Source of the DNA: Streptomyces tubercidicus
GTDB lineage: Bacteria > Actinomycetota > Actinomycetes > Streptomycetales > Streptomycetaceae
Assembly: GCF_027497495.1 (NCBI RefSeq)
Contig: NZ_CP114205.1
Coordinates: 3,224,001 to 3,288,000, forward strand
Length of the DNA stretch: 64,000 bases
Direction: 5' to 3'
Under the pieces are notes generated by a model. That model had not been told where the DNA came from. It saw nothing but the letters and a program-made list of their open reading frames with translations, and made no database searches. Of this stretch, positions 1-8,077 are shown one piece after another (positions within the stretch are counted from its first letter, which is position 1; each line of letters begins with the position of its first letter). Made by a program: the position numbers and the translations under genes.

Positions 1-246
1 CTGGACAGCCGGATCCCGGTCGGCGACGCGGAGCTGACGCTGCCGGGCATCGACGCGCCGTTCGCCCCCGCCTCCACCGTCGTCACCAGCGCGATCATGC
101 AGGCCGTAGTGGCGACGGCCGCGGGCACACTCGCCGAACGGGGCATCGAGCCGCCGCTGCTGCGCTCCGGGAACGTCGACGGCGGCCACGACTGGAACGC
201 CGGGGTGATGAGCGCCTACGCGGACCGGATCTTCTACCGGCAGTGA
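1..246 (+). CDS. SIS-domain sugar-isomerase-like protein, C-terminal part
   Basis: Only the last 81 codons are in the window; the reading frame is open from base 1 to a TGA at 244-246. The segment contains 'SGNVDGGHDWNAGVM', which resembles the C-terminal end of the SIS-domain/UPF0309 group of phosphosugar-binding proteins in actinobacteria. Those proteins bind a phosphorylated sugar in a Rossmann-like SIS fold and are thought to act in the cytoplasm as isomerases or regulators, but no substrate can be named here. Just past the stop, the last ~26 bases are repeated (see the repeat entry). The family call is by recognition of the tail only, so function is uncertain. Confidence 0.65.
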   Translation: MDSRIPVGDAELTLPGIDAPFAPASTVVTSAIMQAVVATAAGTLAERGIEPPLLRSGNVDGGHDWNAGVMSAYADRIFYRQ

Positions 247-276
247 GGAGACCGGATCTTCTACGGGCCAGTGAGG
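223..276 (+). repeat. Short direct duplication spanning the stop codon
   Basis: Bases 223-248 (GACCGGATCTTCTACCGGCA plus TGAGG) are repeated almost exactly at 250-276, with one inserted base. The first copy contains the last codons and stop of the SIS-domain gene; the second is untranslated. It looks like a recent slippage duplication of the gene end. Confidence 0.8.
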
Positions 277-337
277 GGCGGTGGGCGGTCCCAGGTGCGC
301 AGGTCCGCGGAGGCCGGGTAGGCCGGAAAGACGGACC

Positions 338-1873
338 TCAGCGTGAGGCCGCGCCCGCGAGGTCCAGGGCCGCGGCGATCCGGGCCGCGACCTCCTCGGC
401 GTAGTCCGCGTCCGCGCGGTCGAACGGGCGGCGCGCGGGCGCCCGCAGAAAGGTCGCGACGCCGAGCCTGCGGCCGCGGCTGCACAGCACCACACACAGC
501 CCGTGCACCGTGCCGTCCGGCCAATGACGGGCGGCCGCCCAGCCCTCCGGTGAGGCGGGCCCGGCGCTGGTACGCACCGAACCGCGCCGCTCGTATGCCT
601 GGAGCGCCGGATGGCCCGGCGCATAGGGCGCGGGAATGCCGGTCGCCGACAGCGCCCCGGACGGTCCGGGCGAACCCGCCGGGGAGGCCAGCGCCCGCAC
701 CAGACGGGGCGCGCCCGCTCGGGTACGGCGCCCGGCCTCCGCACCGGCGGCAGCGACGTCCCCGGCACCGGACACCGGCCCGGCACCGCCCACCGCGCCC
801 GTCGTGCCCTCAACGCCCGCCCCGCCCTCCGCCTCGTACGCATCGAGCGCATCGCCCCCCGCGACCGCTCCGAACGCCGCCGGAGCGGGTGTCGTGGCCA
901 GATCGACCAGGCCGTGGTCGGCGAAGCCCGCCAGGGCGAAGTCGAGGTGGACCGCGGCGGCCTCGGCCGGGTCGGGGCAGTCCGCGGCCGCCCGCCCGGC
1001 GCGGTGCAGCTGCTGGGCACGGAAGCGCAGCAGGGAGTTCTCCTGTTCGGCGCGCTTGGCGTCCGTGACGTCCTGGAAGAGCCAGGCCACGCCGAGCGGT
1101 ACCGGCTCCTCCGCCAGCGGGGAGGCCAGCCGGACGAAGCCGCTGCGCCAGCACCGGCGCGGCACCGCGGCCTCCTCGGAGCGCAGCGTCACCCACAGCT
1201 CCGCGACGGCCGGCGGCGCGCCCTCGGCGAGGACATGCTGCAGCGCGCACTCCAGCTCCTCGACGCCCTGCGCCAGCAGCTCCCCCAGAGGGCGGCCCAA
1301 CAGGGCGGTGCGCCCGACGCCCAGGGCGCGGGCGGCGTGCGCGTTGACGACCGCGGGCCGCAGATCGGCGTCGATCAGCACCACACCCCAGGACGCGTCC
1401 TCGAACAGCGCCTCACTGAGGGCGATGGACCGCTCCAGATCCATCTGGGTGTGCACCTCACTGAAGGCGCAATACACCCCCGCGACCCGGCCGCCGGGGG
1501 CCCGGACCGCGGAGGACTGGGTGCGGACGAGCACCCGGTGGCCGTCCTTGGTCAGCAGGGCGAACTCATGGACCTGGCGGCCCGGTGAGCGCATGGCGGC
1601 GGCCAGTACGGCCTCGATCCCGTCGGCGTCCTCCTTGCGGACCGCCCAGCCGGTCAGGCCCGTACGGCCGACGGCCTCGGCGGTGGTCCAGCCCAGAATG
1701 CGTGCGGCCTCGTGGTTCCAGTGGGTGACCGTGCCGTCCGCGGCGAATGCGACCAGGGCGGCGTCCATACCGTCCAGGAGCGCGGCGAGCAGACCGGAGT
1801 CCTCGGTCTCGTCGGCGGCACAGCGCGCCGAGGCCGACGAGGCGGAAGAAGCTGACGAAGCAGTCACTGGCAC
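338..1873 (-). CDS. PAS-PAS sensor protein with GAF-like C-terminus
   Basis: A 511-residue cytoplasmic protein. After a Ser/Ala-rich N-terminus come two PAS-like domains, about residues 27-140 (GMDAALVAFAADGTVTHWN) and 148-275 (DASWGVVLIDADLRPAVVNA). The second is followed by the usual PAC-type end 'GVAWLFQDVTDAKRAE'. A Gly/Ala-rich stretch of roughly residues 330-400 leads to a GAF-like tail ending 'RPFDRADADYAEEVAARIAAAL'. Streptomyces proteins of this build usually continue into a SpoIIE/PP2C phosphatase or a kinase; this one stops, so it has sensory domains without a visible output domain. The first GTG (1871-1873) has AGGGG directly against it. The GTG two codons later (1865-1867) sits 5-6 nt from the same Shine-Dalgarno and is the more likely start. 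Confidence 0.8.
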   Translation of the reverse strand: MPVTASSASSASSASARCAADETEDSGLLAALLDGMDAALVAFAADGTVTHWNHEAARILGWTTAEAVGRTGLTGWAVRKEDADGIEAVLAAAMRSPGRQVHEFALLTKDGHRVLVRTQSSAVRAPGGRVAGVYCAFSEVHTQMDLERSIALSEALFEDASWGVVLIDADLRPAVVNAHAARALGVGRTALLGRPLGELLAQGVEELECALQHVLAEGAPPAVAELWVTLRSEEAAVPRRCWRSGFVRLASPLAEEPVPLGVAWLFQDVTDAKRAEQENSLLRFRAQQLHRAGRAAADCPDPAEAAAVHLDFALAGFADHGLVDLATTPAPAAFGAVAGGDALDAYEAEGGAGVEGTTGAVGGAGPVSGAGDVAAAGAEAGRRTRAGAPRLVRALASPAGSPGPSGALSATGIPAPYAPGHPALQAYERRGSVRTSAGPASPEGWAAARHWPDGTVHGLCVVLCSRGRRLGVATFLRAPARRPFDRADADYAEEVAARIAAALDLAGAASR

Positions 1874-2337
1874 CCCTCACGAACGCGGCCACACATGCTC
1901 CACCTGGGAACATTCAACTGGAACGTGACACAGCACACACCCGATTCGCGGAAATCGTTGCCAACGGGAAATTCCCTTGTGTGCGGCTGGACAGCTTCCT
2001 AATCTGTGGAGCACACGAGAAGGGAGGTGGTTCGGCCAATGATTTCGCACCGGACGCGTGAGGTGGCTGCGGGCTAGCGGCCCGTCGCTTCACCGAAGTG
2101 CAGCGCCGGACCAGCGCATACTGCAGATGCGCAGCCGGCCAATCCCAAGCAGTCACCCGACCCGCGGGCTGCCGGTTCGTCCGACCGGCCCTTCGCGCCA
2201 TCGAGCGCGGAGGAGGCAGCCCGCGGGTCGTCTGCGTGTGCGGGCGTCTGCGTTTGCGGGGCGTCTGCGTGTGCATACGAGGCGGGCGCGGACCGCGTAC
2301 GGCCCTGCGCCACCGCCCGTCCCACCCGGCGCCGCCC
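1874..2337. other. Intergenic region with a small tandem repeat
   Basis: This 464-bp gap lies between the end of pdxH and the start of the PAS gene, both on the minus strand, so it should carry the PAS promoter. I see no convincing gene. Bases 2229-2277 are three tandem copies of a 16-17 bp unit (CGTCTGCGTGTGCGGG and variants). The part nearest the PAS gene (about 1920-2000) is more AT-rich than its surroundings and is the likeliest promoter position, but no -10/-35 pair stands out. Confidence 0.5.
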
Positions 2338-3027
2338 TCAGGGCGCCAGGCGCTCCACGCTCCAGCCGTCGCCCGCCCGCACATAGCGCAGCCGGTCGTG
2401 CAGCCGGTTGAGGCGGCCCTGCCAGAACTCGACCGTCTCGGCGGCGATCCGGTAGCCGCCCCAGTGGGGCGGGGCCGGCACCTGCTCGCCCTCCGGGTAG
2501 CGGGCCGCCAATTCCTCGTAGGCGCGCTCCAGTTCCTCGCGCGAGGCGACCCGTGCGGACTGGTCGCTGGCCCAGGCGCCCAGCTGGGAGCCGTGCGGGC
2601 GGGTGCGGAAGTAGGCGGCGGTCTCGTCCCGGCCGATGCGCTCGGCGGCGCCGGTCACCACGACCTGACGGGCCAGGGGATGCCAGGGGAACAGCAGCGA
2701 GATGGCCGGATTGTCGGCCAGTTCTCGCCCCTTCCGGCTGTTGTAGTTCGTGAAGAACACGAAGCCGCGGTCGTCGAACGCCTTCAGAAGAACGGTCCGC
2801 GAGCTCGGCCGGCCCGCAGGGTCCACCGTCGAGACGACCATCGCGTTCGGCTCGTGCAGACCGGCCACCGTCGCGTCCTTGAACCAGCGCGCGAACTGGT
2901 CGTACGGGCTGGCGGCGAGATCGGACTCGGCGAGTCCCTCGGCGCGGTAATGGGCCCGCATGGAGGAGGGATCGGGGGTCTCGGCATGAGGCGCGTCGGC
3001 TGGGTGCACGGCCTCATCTTGCAACAC
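2338..3027 (-). CDS. pdxH: Pyridoxamine 5'-phosphate oxidase
   Basis: FMN-dependent enzyme that oxidises pyridoxine or pyridoxamine 5'-phosphate to pyridoxal phosphate, the last step of vitamin B6 cofactor synthesis or salvage. The FMN-binding segment '[19 protein letters not shown]' is present around the middle. The C-terminus carries the family signature '[14 protein letters not shown]'. The length of about 229 residues matches the family. The start is uncertain: GTG at 3027, TTG at 3024 and GTG at 3009 are possible. Only the last has a GAGG nearby, and it is too close (2 nt). The gene is divergent from the citrate-synthase-like gene, with a 410-bp shared upstream region. Function is confident; the exact N-terminus is not. 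Confidence 0.93.
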   Translation of the reverse strand: MLQDEAVHPADAPHAETPDPSSMRAHYRAEGLAESDLAASPYDQFARWFKDATVAGLHEPNAMVVSTVDPAGRPSSRTVLLKAFDDRGFVFFTNYNSRKGRELADNPAISLLFPWHPLARQVVVTGAAERIGRDETAAYFRTRPHGSQLGAWASDQSARVASREELERAYEELAARYPEGEQVPAPPHWGGYRIAAETVEFWQGRLNRLHDRLRYVRAGDGWSVERLAP

Positions 3028-3437
3028 CCGGTCTGACCCGGTCAGCCGGGCGGGGCGGAAGTCTCCCCGCCGTCGACCGGCCGTAACCCTCCCGACGGCA
3101 GATCGACCGGTGTGCGGGTCGCACCCGTCCGCGCAGGTGAGGGACCCGCCACAATCAGGCCAGACCCCCTGTGGGCCCCGGGCGGGGAGAGCTATCGTGT
3201 CCGTCCGGCCTGACGGGGCGCACCACACCGCACCACACCGCGGCGCCGCCCGCGGCCCGACCACTACGGGCAAGACCGTCGCGTGACCCACGCCCTGGCG
3301 GGGCATCACCGGGGTGACCGGTACGGACCGCGAGCTGCCGACGCAGCCGCGGAGCCGCACCGGCACCGCACCAGAGACTCGACCGCACGGCAGCCGGTCA
3401 CGGACCGTTTGCCGCCCCCATCTTGAGGAGCTGCCTG
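3028..3437. promoter_or_regulatory. Divergent promoter region, pdxH / citrate-synthase-like gene
   Basis: A 410-bp gap between divergent genes. A TATCGT at about 3192 is a possible -10 box for the plus-strand gene. A short direct repeat (CACCACACCG, twice) lies near 3219-3240. No clear operator or RNA gene is visible. Confidence 0.35.
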
Positions 3438-4541
3438 ATGTCCGACTTCGTACCCGGACTCGAAGGAGTCATCGCTTTCGAGACGGAGATCGCCGAGCCG
3501 GATAAAGAAGGCGGTTCGCTGCGGTACCGCGGTGTCGACATCGAAGACCTCGTCGGAAAGGTGTCCTTCGGAAACGTCTGGGGGCTGCTGGTCGACGGGG
3601 CGTTCAACCCCGGGCTGCCGCCCGCGGAGCCCTTCCCGATCCCGGTGCACTCCGGTGACATCCGGGTCGATGTGCAGTCGGCGCTCGCCATGCTCGCGCC
3701 CGTATGGGGCCTCCAGCCGCTGCTGGACATCGACGAGCAGACGGCCCGTGACAACCTCGCCCGCGCCGCGGTGATGGCGCTGTCGTACGTGGCCCAGTCG
3801 GCCCGTGGGCAGGGCCTGCCGATGGTGCCGCAGAAGGAGATCGACAAGGCGGAGACCGTCGTCGAGCGCTTTATGCGGCGCTGGCGCGGGGAGCCGGACC
3901 CCCAGCACGTCAAGGCCGTCGACGCCTACTGGACCTCGGCCGCCGAGCACGGCATGAACCCCTCCACCTTCACCGCCCGCGCCATCGCCTCCACCGGTGC
4001 GGATGTGGCGGCCGCGCTGTCCGGTGCGGTCGGCGCGATGTCCGGGCCGCTGCACGGCGGGGCGCCCTCCCGCGTCCTCGGCATGATCGAGGACATCGAG
4101 CGGTCCGGCGACGCCGCCGCCTACGTCCGCCAACGGCTGGACCGGGGCGACCGGCTGATGGGCTTCGGCCACCGCGTCTACCGCGCCGAGGACCCCCGCG
4201 CACGGGTGCTGCGGCGCACCGCGCGGGAGCTGGGCGCACCGCGCTTCGAGGTCGCCGAGGCGCTGGAGAAGGCCGCGCTGGACGAGCTCCGCAGCCGCCG
4301 CCCCGACCGGGTGCTGGCCACCAACGTCGAGTTCTGGGCGGCCATCGTCCTGGACTTCGCCGAGGTCCCGGCGCACATGTTCACCTCGATGTTCACCTGC
4401 GCCCGTACGGCGGGGTGGAGCGCGCACATCTTGGAGCAGAAGCGGACGGGCCGACTGGTTCGGCCGTCGGCCCGGTATGTGGGGCCCGCTGCGCGTGCGC
4501 CGCGGGAGATTGCCGGGTATGAGGGGCTGGCGGCGCGCTAA
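3438..4541 (+). CDS. Citrate synthase-like protein
   Basis: A 367-residue member of the citrate synthase family, which condenses acetyl-CoA or another acyl-CoA with oxaloacetate in the cytoplasm. The ATG at 3438 is chosen because GAGGAG (3425-3430) lies 7 nt upstream. The two active-site histidines are visible in '[12 protein letters not shown]' and 'MGFGHRVYR'. The third catalytic position, normally Asp in 'NVDFYSG', is Glu here ('[13 protein letters not shown]'). That change, and the rather short length, suggest a side branch of the family (citrate-synthase 2-like, possibly a methylcitrate-type or altered enzyme) rather than the housekeeping synthase. The gene stands alone and is followed 15 nt after its stop by a repeat element with a strong hairpin. 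Confidence 0.88.
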   Translation: MSDFVPGLEGVIAFETEIAEPDKEGGSLRYRGVDIEDLVGKVSFGNVWGLLVDGAFNPGLPPAEPFPIPVHSGDIRVDVQSALAMLAPVWGLQPLLDIDEQTARDNLARAAVMALSYVAQSARGQGLPMVPQKEIDKAETVVERFMRRWRGEPDPQHVKAVDAYWTSAAEHGMNPSTFTARAIASTGADVAAALSGAVGAMSGPLHGGAPSRVLGMIEDIERSGDAAAYVRQRLDRGDRLMGFGHRVYRAEDPRARVLRRTARELGAPRFEVAEALEKAALDELRSRRPDRVLATNVEFWAAIVLDFAEVPAHMFTSMFTCARTAGWSAHILEQKRTGRLVRPSARYVGPAARAPREIAGYEGLAAR

Positions 4542-4555
4542 GCGGTTTCGGGGCC

Positions 4556-4850
4556 TTCCCACGTATTCGGCTGTCCCGCCGTGGGTGTTGCTCGCCGGTT
4601 GTTGCCCGCTTCGCGGTGCGGTCCGCTGCGCTTTGCGTTCTGCCCGCGTTTTCGGCTGTCCCGCCGTGGTTGTTGCTCGCCGTTGCGCGGGTCCGCTGCG
4701 CGGGGCTGTCGGGGTGCGGTGACGGGCCTCCGGGGTAGGGGTGTGGGACTGCTTCGCTTTACGCTCCGCTGCGCTCCGCCTTTGCTCTTTTTTGAAGCCT
4801 CCGGAAGCAAAGCCCCACACCCCTACCCCTCCGGCCCGTCCCCTCCCGTG
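4556..4850 (+). repeat. Intergenic hairpin repeat, copy 1 (terminator-like)
   Basis: Begins 15 nt after the citrate-synthase-like stop with a TTCCCACGT and TTCGGCTGTCCCGCCGTG head; the latter is repeated at about 4649. The core is a perfect 16-bp stem, 4732-4747 (GGGGTAGGGGTGTGGG) with 4814-4829. It is extended past a symmetric TCC/TCC internal loop by ACGGGCC (4722-4728) pairing with GGCCCGT (4833-4839). The loop begins CTGCTTCGCTTTACG. It lies between convergent genes and is likely to act as a transcription terminator. Related copies are at 61.80-62.03 and 62.15-62.34 kb. Confidence 0.75.
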
Positions 4851-4919
4851 GGTGGGTGGGAAAGAGGCCGGTGGGGGTGCGGCTGGCTGGTCGGGTACGG
4901 CTTGTGGTTAAGGGCGGCC

Positions 4920-5543
4920 CTACGTTGCCAGGAGGTCGTCGATTACCTTTGCCCACTGCTCGACGACCTTTGCTCGGCGGGTCGAGTCGTCCGTCAGGAG
5001 GTTGGCCAGGCCCAGGCCGCGAGCCATGTCGAGGAGGCCCTGGACGGTTTCGCGTACGCCGGGGACCGATTCGTCGGCGTCCAGGAGGGCGACGGCCGTG
5101 CGGTGGGCCTCGCGGCCTACGCGGGCCTCCAGGGCCGTGACGCGGTCGCGTAGTGGGGGCTCGTCGGAGGCGGCTACCCACAGGTGGAGTGCGGCGCGGA
5201 AGAGGGGGCCCGTGTAGAGGCCGACCAGTTCCTCAACGATGATCCAGGTGCGGGCGACGGAGCCGGCCGGCGGCAGGTTGTGGGCGACTGCCTTGACGGC
5301 GTTCTGGCGTTTTTCCGCGACGTGTTCGACGGCGGCCGTGAAGAGGTCCTCGCGGGTGCGGAAGTGGTGCTGGGCGGCGCCCCGGGAGACGCCGGCCCGT
5401 TCGGCGACCACCGCGACCGTGCTGCCGCTCCAGCCGCGTTCGGCCAGGCAGGAGACGGCGGCCTCCAGCAGTTTGAGGCGGGTGGCGCGGCTGCGTTCCT
5501 GCTGGGGCTGTTTGGGGCCGCGGGCGGGGGTCAGCGCGCCCAT
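4920..5543 (-). CDS. TetR-family regulator of the catabolic operon
   Basis: A 207-residue repressor-type protein. The N-terminal helix-turn-helix spans about residues 20-65, with the typical 'AERAGVSRGAAQHHFRTREDL'. The rest is the helical ligand-binding domain. The ATG at 5543 overlaps the end of the hydratase gene by 13 nt, so it is translated as the last gene of the operon. In the Pseudomonas Atu pathway the operon is also governed by a TetR protein (AtuR). By analogy this one may sense an acyl-CoA intermediate and repress the cluster, but that is inference. No strong Shine-Dalgarno precedes the ATG, which fits translational coupling. Confidence 0.88.
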   Translation of the reverse strand: MGALTPARGPKQPQQERSRATRLKLLEAAVSCLAERGWSGSTVAVVAERAGVSRGAAQHHFRTREDLFTAAVEHVAEKRQNAVKAVAHNLPPAGSVARTWIIVEELVGLYTGPLFRAALHLWVAASDEPPLRDRVTALEARVGREAHRTAVALLDADESVPGVRETVQGLLDMARGLGLANLLTDDSTRRAKVVEQWAKVIDDLLAT

Positions 5544-6301
5544 GCCGGGGCCCGTCGCTCCAGGAAGGCGGTCATGCCCTCGCGGGCCTCGGCGGAGCCG
5601 AAGAGTCGCGCGGACTGTTCGGCGTACGCCTCGGTGTCGCGGTCGAAGGTGGCCAGTACCTGTGTGGTGACCAGCTTCTTCGACTCGGCCAGGCCCTGGG
5701 GCGAACCCTTGCGCAGGCCGTCCAGTACGGGCGCGAGGCCGGTGTCGACATCGTCGGCGGCGAGGGTGATCAGGCCGATCCTGGCCGCCTCCGCCGCGTC
5801 GAACTTCTCGCCGGTCAGGTAGTAGCGGCCGGCGGCCCGCGGGTCCAGCCGGGGCAGCAGCGGCAGGGAGATGACGGCGGGGGCGAGGCCCAGCCGGGCC
5901 TCGGTGAAGGCGAAGGTGGCGTCCGGGCCGGCCGCGGAGATGTCGCAGGCGCCGAGCAGACCGAGGCCGCCGGCCCGGACGTGTCCGGTGACCCGGGCGA
6001 CGACCGGTTTGGGCAGCGCCACGAGGGCGCGCAGCAACCTGGCCAGGCCCAGCGGGCCGTCCTTCGCGGTGCCCGAGGTGGCCTCGGAGAGGTCGGCGCC
6101 GGCGCAGAACGTGCCGCCGGTGTGGGTGAGGACGACGGCGCGGGTGGCGTCGTCGGCCGCGGCGTCCGTGAGGGCCTGGTGGAGTTCGGCGACCAGACGG
6201 GTGGAGAGGGCGTTGCGGTTGTGCGGGGAGTCCAGGGTGAGGGTGGTGATACCGCGTTCGTGGGAGCGCGGGACCAGGGTCGTGGCGGCGGCGTCGGTCA
6301 T
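5531..6301 (-). CDS. Enoyl-CoA hydratase/isomerase family protein
   Basis: A 256-residue crotonase-fold enzyme that adds water to an enoyl-CoA (or isomerises it) in acyl-CoA breakdown. The CoA-binding segment 'DSPHNRNALS' and the oxyanion-hole segments 'TGGTFCAGADLS' and 'LGACDISAA' are visible, followed by 'FTEARLGLAPAVISLPLL'. Its ATG overlaps the TGA of the acyl-CoA ligase (ATGA, 6298-6301), and its 3' end overlaps the TetR start, so all three are one translationally coupled unit. In an Atu-type pathway this would be the AtuE step; from sequence alone the substrate is open. Confidence 0.9.
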   Translation of the reverse strand: MTDAAATTLVPRSHERGITTLTLDSPHNRNALSTRLVAELHQALTDAAADDATRAVVLTHTGGTFCAGADLSEATSGTAKDGPLGLARLLRALVALPKPVVARVTGHVRAGGLGLLGACDISAAGPDATFAFTEARLGLAPAVISLPLLPRLDPRAAGRYYLTGEKFDAAEAARIGLITLAADDVDTGLAPVLDGLRKGSPQGLAESKKLVTTQVLATFDRDTEAYAEQSARLFGSAEAREGMTAFLERRAPAWAR

Positions 6302-7887
6302 CGGGGCGTCGAGCTCCTTTCCCTGGCGCGTAGTTCGCGCCGCAGGATCTTTCCGGTGGTGGCGCGCGGCACGGCGGCCAGGAATTCCACGCGGCGCACT
6401 TTCTTGTACGGGGCGACCTGGCCGGCAACGTACGCGATGACCTCGTCCTCGCTCAGGCCGGCCCCCCGCTGCCGCACCACGAACGCCTTGGGCACCTCGT
6501 TGCCGTCCTCGTCCAGGACACCGATGACCGCGGCGTCGGCGATCGCGTCATGCGCGAGCAGCAGCGCTTCGAGATCGGCGGGGGCGACCTGATAGCCCTT
6601 GTATTTGATCAACTCCTTGACGCGGTCGACGACATACAGCCAGCCGTCGCTGTCCGCGCGTCCGATGTCGCCGGTGTGCAGCCAGCCGTCGGGGGCGATC
6701 ATCGCGTCGGTTTCGGCGGGCCGCCCCAGATAGCCCTTCATGACCTGGGGGCCGCGGATGAGGATCTCGCCGTTCTCCCCCGGCCCCACGTCCGCACCGG
6801 TCTCCAGGGACACCAGCCGCATCTCCGTATTGGGAATCAGCTTGCCGACGGCGCCCGGTGGCGGGTTCGGTGCGTCGAGGGGGACGCAATGGGTGCCGGG
6901 CGAGAGTTCGGTCATGCCGTACGCCTGGAGGACCGGCGGAAGGGCGAGCCTCCTGGAGCAGGTCGCCGCAAGGTCCGCGTCCAGGGGCGCCGCGGCGGAG
7001 ACCAGGTACCGCAGGGAGGAGAGGTCGTAGTCGGCGACCAGGGGGTGTTTGGCGAGGGCGAGGACGATCGGGGGTGCGACATAGACGGAGGTGATGCGGT
7101 GCTGCTCGATGGCGGCGAGGAATTGCCGCAGGTCGAAGCGGGGCAGGACGACGACGGTCGCGCCGTTGCGCAGTGGGGCGTTCATCAGGGCGGTCAGCCC
7201 GTAGATGTGGAAGAAGGGCAGTACGGCCAGTACCCGGTCGCCGGGGCCGTTGGAGACCAGTGGGGCGAGCTGGGCGAGGTTGGTGGCGATGCTGCGGTGG
7301 GTGAGCATCACGCCCTTGGGGGTGCCGGTGGTGCCGGAGGAGTAGGGCAGGGCTGCCAGATCGTGGGCCGGGTCGAGGGTGACGGCCGGTTCCGGGTCGG
7401 TGCAGGCGACGAGGTCCTGTACCGAGCGGTGGCCCTCGGCCCGGTCGCAGACGAGGATCTCGGCGATGCCGCCGGACTGCCCGGCGGCGGCGCGGGCGGT
7501 GTCCAGCAGCGCCGATACGGTCACGATCCAGCGGGCCCCGGAATCCTGGAGCTGCTTGGTGAACTCGCCCTCGGTGGCCAGTGGATGGACGGTGGTGACC
7601 GCCGCCCCGCAGCGCGAGGCGGCGTAGAACACGGCCGGGAAGAGCACGGTGTTGGGGCTGTGCAGGGCCAGCACATCGCCCTTGCGGACACCGGACGCGG
7701 TGAGGGCGGCGGCGATCCGGCGGCTGATGTGGTCCAGCTCGCTGTAGTTGAGGGTGGTGCCGTCGAGGCCGTCGACCAGTGCGGGCCGGTCGCCGTACTC
7801 CCCGGCCCGCCCCAGGACGGCCTCATGGATCGGCAGCTCTACGGGCGCGACGTCGGCGTACTCGCTGTGGAACACGTGGAACACCAT
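6298..7887 (-). CDS. AMP-forming acyl-CoA ligase (4-coumarate-CoA ligase-like)
   Basis: A 529-residue member of the ANL superfamily that activates a carboxylic acid with ATP and CoA. The start is the ATG at 7887, preceded by a GAAGGGAAGG-type Shine-Dalgarno. The P-loop-like motif 'YSSGTTGTPKGVMLTH' lies around residue 185. Also present are 'QAYGMTELSP', the hinge region 'GWLHTGDIG..DSDGWLYVVDRVKELIKYKGYQV' (shown in part), and the catalytic lysine motif 'PRATTGKILRREL' near the end. It is operonic with the downstream hydratase (4-nt overlap). In this setting it probably charges the acid that the dehydrogenase and carboxylase then process; a coumarate substrate is less likely than a branched or isoprenoid acid. 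Confidence 0.9.
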   Translation of the reverse strand: MVFHVFHSEYADVAPVELPIHEAVLGRAGEYGDRPALVDGLDGTTLNYSELDHISRRIAAALTASGVRKGDVLALHSPNTVLFPAVFYAASRCGAAVTTVHPLATEGEFTKQLQDSGARWIVTVSALLDTARAAAGQSGGIAEILVCDRAEGHRSVQDLVACTDPEPAVTLDPAHDLAALPYSSGTTGTPKGVMLTHRSIATNLAQLAPLVSNGPGDRVLAVLPFFHIYGLTALMNAPLRNGATVVVLPRFDLRQFLAAIEQHRITSVYVAPPIVLALAKHPLVADYDLSSLRYLVSAAAPLDADLAATCSRRLALPPVLQAYGMTELSPGTHCVPLDAPNPPPGAVGKLIPNTEMRLVSLETGADVGPGENGEILIRGPQVMKGYLGRPAETDAMIAPDGWLHTGDIGRADSDGWLYVVDRVKELIKYKGYQVAPADLEALLLAHDAIADAAVIGVLDEDGNEVPKAFVVRQRGAGLSEDEVIAYVAGQVAPYKKVRRVEFLAAVPRATTGKILRRELRARERSSTPR

Positions 7888-7965
7888 GCCTGGGCCTTCC
7901 CTTCGGCGGGGGTACGGCGGGGTGCGGCGGGCGGGGCCGGTGCGGGGCGGGTGCAGTGGGGTGCG

Positions 7966-8020
7966 GGTGCAGTGCGGGGCGGGTGCAGTGCGGGGCGGGT
8001 GCAGTGCGGGGCGGGTGCGG
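7966..8020. repeat. 16-bp tandem repeat
   Basis: Three perfect copies of GGTGCAGTGCGGGGCG (7966-8013) plus a partial fourth, with degenerate units just to the left. They lie in the gap between the acyl-CoA dehydrogenase and ligase genes and are not coding in the operon's sense. Confidence 0.85.
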
Positions 8021-8077
8021 CGCCGCCGCGTCGGCCGGGGCGGGCCGCCCCGGCCCGCAGCGGTCAGCATGCCGCCC

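Noticed and set aside
636..1928. 430-codon plus-strand open frame opposite the PAS gene
   Set aside because: Ser/Arg/Ala-rich antisense product without motifs; the minus strand encodes recognisable PAS domains.
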